Shown here one piece after another: positions 61,203 to 64,000 of a stretch of 64,000 bases of DNA. The DNA is from Tissierellia bacterium (GTDB lineage Bacteria > Bacillota_A > Clostridia > Tissierellales > Peptoniphilaceae). The stretch lies in assembly GCA_030537695.1 (NCBI GenBank), contig JAUNVJ010000002.1, positions 1,126 to 65,125 of the forward strand. The letters are read 5' to 3'. Both the position numbers and the translations under genes were made by a program. Within the stretch, counting starts at the first letter, position 1. The number at the start of each line of letters is the position of its first letter. The notes below the pieces were generated by a model. It saw only the letters and a list, made by a program, of their open reading frames with translations. It had not been told where the DNA came from and did not search any database.

Positions 61203-62591
61203 TTAAAATAAAGCATTTCCAACGGTTCGTGGGAAGGGAATGACGTCACGAATATTTGACACTCCTGTAATATACATTACAGCACGTTCAAAACCCAATC
61301 CGTAACCAGAGTGGACAACCGATCCATAGCGACGTAAATCCAAGTACCAATCGTAAATGGATGGATCCATACCATTTTCTTTGATTTTTTCTTCCAGTAT
61401 TTCTACGCGATGCTCTCTTTGAGAACCACCGATAATTTCTCCAACGCCGGGCACTAATAGATCCATGGCGGCAACGGTTTTATGATCTTCATTTTCATAC
61501 ATATAAAAAGCTTTGATTTCTTTTGGATAATCCGTTACAAATACCGGTTTTTTATAGACTTCTTCTGTAATATATCTTTCATGTTCCGTCTGTAGATCAA
61601 TCCCCCAGGATACAGGATATTTAAAATCACGATCGGCTTTTTCCAATATTTCGATGGCCTTCGTATAGGTGATTCTCTCAAATTCGTTGTTCACCACATT
61701 GTGAAGTCGATCCAAGAGACCTTTGTCGATAAATTTGTTGAAAAATTCCATTTCATCCGGTGCTCGATCAAGAACGTACTGAATAATATATTTTAGCATT
61801 TCTTCTGCAATATCCATATTTACATTGATATCAGCAAAGGCCATTTCCGGTTCAATCATCCAAAATTCTGCAGCATGTCTGGCAGTATTGGAATTTTCAG
61901 CACGGAAGGTCGGCCCAAAAGTATAGACATCTTTAAATGCCAGGGCGAAAGCTTCTGCCTCTAATTGACCGGACACCGTCAAATTGGTTTCCTTATGGAA
62001 AAAATCTTTATTATAATCTGCTTTTCCTTCATCGGTTAAAGGGACATTTGCCAGATCAAAGGTCGTAACTTGGAACATTTCTCCAGCTCCTTCTGCATCG
62101 GAAGCTGTGATAATCGGTGTGTGAACATAGATAAATCCACGATCTTGAAAAAATTTATGAATTGCATAGGCGATCAAAGAACGCACGCGAAAAACGGCAT
62201 TAAAAGTATTTGCACGAGGACGTAAATGAGCAATGGTTCTTAAATATTCCATCGTATGGCGTTTTTTCTGCAATGGATAGTCACGATCTGCTATATATAG
62301 AGGCTTCACCAAATCTGCATGCAGTTCAAAAGGTTGTTTAGCTCCAGGGGATTCCACAATTTTTCCCTTAACGCAAAGAGAAGAGCTTATGGGATATTTT
62401 TCAATCTCAGAAAAATTTTCCAGCTCTTTACCATATACTATCTGAAGTGGTTTAAAACAAGTTCCATCGGTCAACTCAATAAATCCAAAATTTTTAGATG
62501 ATCGACTGGTTTTAATCCACCCGGATATTTCTACCACCTGATCAATATATTTTTTTGGTTCTTCAAATATATCTCTTACACTGATACTCAT
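61203..62591 (-). CDS. asnS: Asparaginyl-tRNA synthetase
   Basis: A 462-residue class IIb synthetase. An N-terminal OB fold ([21 protein letters not shown]) binds the anticodon. Class II motifs follow: [42 protein letters not shown] and [23 protein letters not shown] at 62591 has AGGAGG directly upstream. A promoter at 62626-62654 drives asnS-leuS. The presence of AsnS means Asn-tRNA can be made directly. Confidence 0.97.
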   Translation of the reverse strand: MSISVRDIFEEPKKYIDQVVEISGWIKTSRSSKNFGFIELTDGTCFKPLQIVYGKELENFSEIEKYPISSSLCVKGKIVESPGAKQPFELHADLVKPLYIADRDYPLQKKRHTMEYLRTIAHLRPRANTFNAVFRVRSLIAYAIHKFFQDRGFIYVHTPIITASDAEGAGEMFQVTTFDLANVPLTDEGKADYNKDFFHKETNLTVSGQLEAEAFALAFKDVYTFGPTFRAENSNTARHAAEFWMIEPEMAFADINVNMDIAEEMLKYIIQYVLDRAPDEMEFFNKFIDKGLLDRLHNVVNNEFERITYTKAIEILEKADRDFKYPVSWGIDLQTEHERYITEEVYKKPVFVTDYPKEIKAFYMYENEDHKTVAAMDLLVPGVGEIIGGSQREHRVEILEEKIKENGMDPSIYDWYLDLRRYGSVVHSGYGLGFERAVMYITGVSNIRDVIPFPRTVGNALF

Positions 62592-62625
62592 ATTTCCTCC
62601 TATTTGTTCCATCTTTTAATTTTAA

Positions 62626-62654
62626 AGTATATTATTAAAGACAGTTTTTGTCAA
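62626..62654 (-). promoter_or_regulatory. Sigma-A promoter of asnS-leuS
   Basis: On the minus strand TTGACA (62649-62654), a 17-base spacer and TATACT (62626-62631), about 35 bases before the asnS start. The leader is too short for a T-box. Confidence 0.82.
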
Positions 62655-62747
62655 ACCTTACTTATCTGTCTTGGGATCTGAATTAAAGATATTTTCTATT
62701 ATACACTATTCTTAAATTACATGGAATAAAATGTAAAATTTATTTTA

Positions 62748-62772
62748 AAAGCAGATCCTTAAAGATCTGCTT
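62748..62772 (-). terminator. Terminator of rarA
   Basis: Stem GCAGATC/GATCTGC with a 6-base loop overlapping the rarA stop, followed by a T/A-rich tail on the minus strand. Confidence 0.75.
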
Positions 62773-64000
62773 CATCATTCATTTTCAATTGGTTTAAATA
62801 GTCTTGGATATTTTTTTCATATCCGATTTCCTTTGGTCGATAATATTTTTTATATCGATATTCTCTGGGGAGATACTCCTGTTGGACATAGCCCTGGGGA
62901 AAATCATGGGGATACTTGTATTTTTCGGATGATTTATCATTGGCCGGATTGTGATAGTCTCTTAAGTATGGAGGGATTTCTCCTTTGATTCCTTGTTTTA
63001 AATCCTTCAATGCTTCATCAATACCCAGATAAGAAGCATTGGATTTCTTCGCCGTTGCAAGATAAGTCGTCGTTTGGGCTAATATAATTCGTGCTTCCGG
63101 CATTCCCACAACATGGATGTTTTGAAAGCAGGCAGAGGCCATTACCATCCCCATAGGATCAGCATTTCCAATATCTTCCGAAGCCAAGATAATCAATCGT
63201 CGCGCGATAAATTTAATATCTTCTCCGGCTTCCAACATCTTTGCCAAATAATATAAAGCCCCATCAGGATCCGAACCTCGGACTGATTTGATAAAAGCGG
63301 AGATGGTATCATAATGTTCATTGCCATCCTTGTCATATTGAATATTTTTTTGTTGGATACAATCTTCCAAAACTTCAGTGGACAAATGGATGCGTCCCTG
63401 TTGTTCTTCCGTTGACAAAGCGGCAATTTCCAAAGAATTTAATACACTTCTCCCATCTCCTTGGGCACTACGCACCAAAAAATTCTTTCCAGCCTTCGTC
63501 AAATCGATGGGCAGTTTTCCAAGTCCACGATTTTTATCCTGTAAAGCAAAATCAATCAACTCTTCCAAATCCCTTTCTGTTAGGGAAACCAAATGAAGCA
63601 CCTGCATTCTCGACAATAGTGCTTTATTGATTTCAAAATAGGGATTTTCCGTCGTAGCTCCAATGAGAATTAAAATTCCTCTTTCGACAAAGGGGAGCAA
63701 AGCATCCTGTTGCGATTTGTTAAAACGATGAATTTCGTCTATAAAGACGATGGTTTGAATATTGTCGAATTTTAAGGAGTCTTCACATTGTTTTAATACT
63801 TGACGCAATTCCTTTAAATTAGAAGTCACAGCAGAAATTTCAATAAAATTCTTATGGGTCGTCTTGGCAATAATTTTGGCCAAAGTAGTTTTTCCCACTC
63901 CCGGTGGACCATAAAAAATCATGGAAGAAAGACGATCACTTTGTATGATTCTGCGAAGATATTTTCCCTTTCCAACGAGATGTCTTTGTCCTACGAATTC
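62759..64000 (-). CDS. rarA: Replication-associated recombination protein A (5' end outside the window)
   Basis: An AAA+ ATPase of the RarA/MgsA/WRNIP1 family that acts at stalled forks. The visible part has Walker A GPPGVGKTT, Walker B FIDEIHRFNKSQQD, sensor GATTENPYFEINKALLSR and the C-terminal tetramerisation domain (SDPDGALYYLAKMLEAGED, ASEDIGNADP). The open frame does not begin at the internal ATG (63922). It continues to the window edge with EFVGQRHLVGKGKYLRR, the typical upstream segment, so roughly the first 20 to 30 residues are missing. Confidence 0.93.
   Translation of the reverse strand, partial: EFVGQRHLVGKGKYLRRIIQSDRLSSMIFYGPPGVGKTTLAKIIAKTTHKNFIEISAVTSNLKELRQVLKQCEDSLKFDNIQTIVFIDEIHRFNKSQQDALLPFVERGILILIGATTENPYFEINKALLSRMQVLHLVSLTERDLEELIDFALQDKNRGLGKLPIDLTKAGKNFLVRSAQGDGRSVLNSLEIAALSTEEQQGRIHLSTEVLEDCIQQKNIQYDKDGNEHYDTISAFIKSVRGSDPDGALYYLAKMLEAGEDIKFIARRLIILASEDIGNADPMGMVMASACFQNIHVVGMPEARIILAQTTTYLATAKKSNASYLGIDEALKDLKQGIKGEIPPYLRDYHNPANDKSSEKYKYPHDFPQGYVQQEYLPREYRYKKYYRPKEIGYEKNIQDYLNQLKMNDEADL

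Noticed and set aside
62592..62758. T-box leader upstream of asnS
   Set aside because: Only about 35 bases separate the promoter from the asnS start; there is no specifier loop, T-box sequence or antiterminator.

Overview
The window is chromosomal DNA from a low-GC Gram-positive anaerobe. Codon use, AGGAGG-type ribosome binding sites, a glmS ribozyme, PrkC/PrpC with PASTA repeats, an S-layer-homology protein and a Clostridia-type housekeeping gene order all point to Clostridia or Tissierellia (a Peptoniphilaceae/Tissierellales-like organism is my best guess; there is no 16S rRNA here to settle it). Most genes lie on the minus strand. I see no rRNA, prophage, insertion sequence or CRISPR array.

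Region 1 (1-5,942): tRNA-Trp; a polA-coaE-metallophosphoesterase operon; tRNA-His; and a secreted protein with a copper-amine-oxidase-N-like domain. Region 2 (5,943-20,558) is the main accessory block, a citrate/tricarboxylate fermentation island. It holds citS-citD-citE-citF (transporter plus citrate lyase gamma, beta, alpha), a MatC-type permease paired with a DUF6282 putative metallohydrolase, an aconitase-superfamily hydratase paired with a CitMHS transporter, citC-citX-oadA (lyase activation plus the oxaloacetate decarboxylase alpha subunit), and a divergent LysR regulator. Together these would import citrate or related acids, split citrate into acetate and oxaloacetate, and decarboxylate oxaloacetate to pyruvate. 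citG and the membrane subunits and biotin carrier of oxaloacetate decarboxylase are not in the window.

Region 3 (20,666-34,259): a zinc-free ribosomal protein S4, small conserved hypothetical genes, a radical SAM protein, peroxiredoxin, dipeptidase, MsrA, a RelA/SpoT-domain protein, a parvulin, an acyl-ACP thioesterase, glmS with its ribozyme, a CBS-domain membrane protein and an SLH protein.

Region 4 (34,382-64,000) is a conserved housekeeping core: rpmF-yceD, ackA/tmcAL, coaD-rsmD-recG, yloV-yloU/rpmB, thiN-rpe-rsgA-prkC-prpC-rlmN, rsmB-yugP-fmt-def-priA, coaBC-rpoZ-gmk-yicC, asnS-leuS and a truncated rarA at the edge. Several genes that usually sit inside this order in spore formers (spoVM, ylbJ, remA) are absent, which suggests a non-sporulating lineage.

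The most interesting leads are the hydratase/CitMHS and DUF6282/MatC modules in the citrate island with their dyad-symmetric upstream regions, a 28-residue membrane mini-ORF too short for usual gene calling, an 11-bp-phased repeat upstream of the SLH gene, and syntenic holes where sporulation genes are expected. I found no clearly new multi-gene system.
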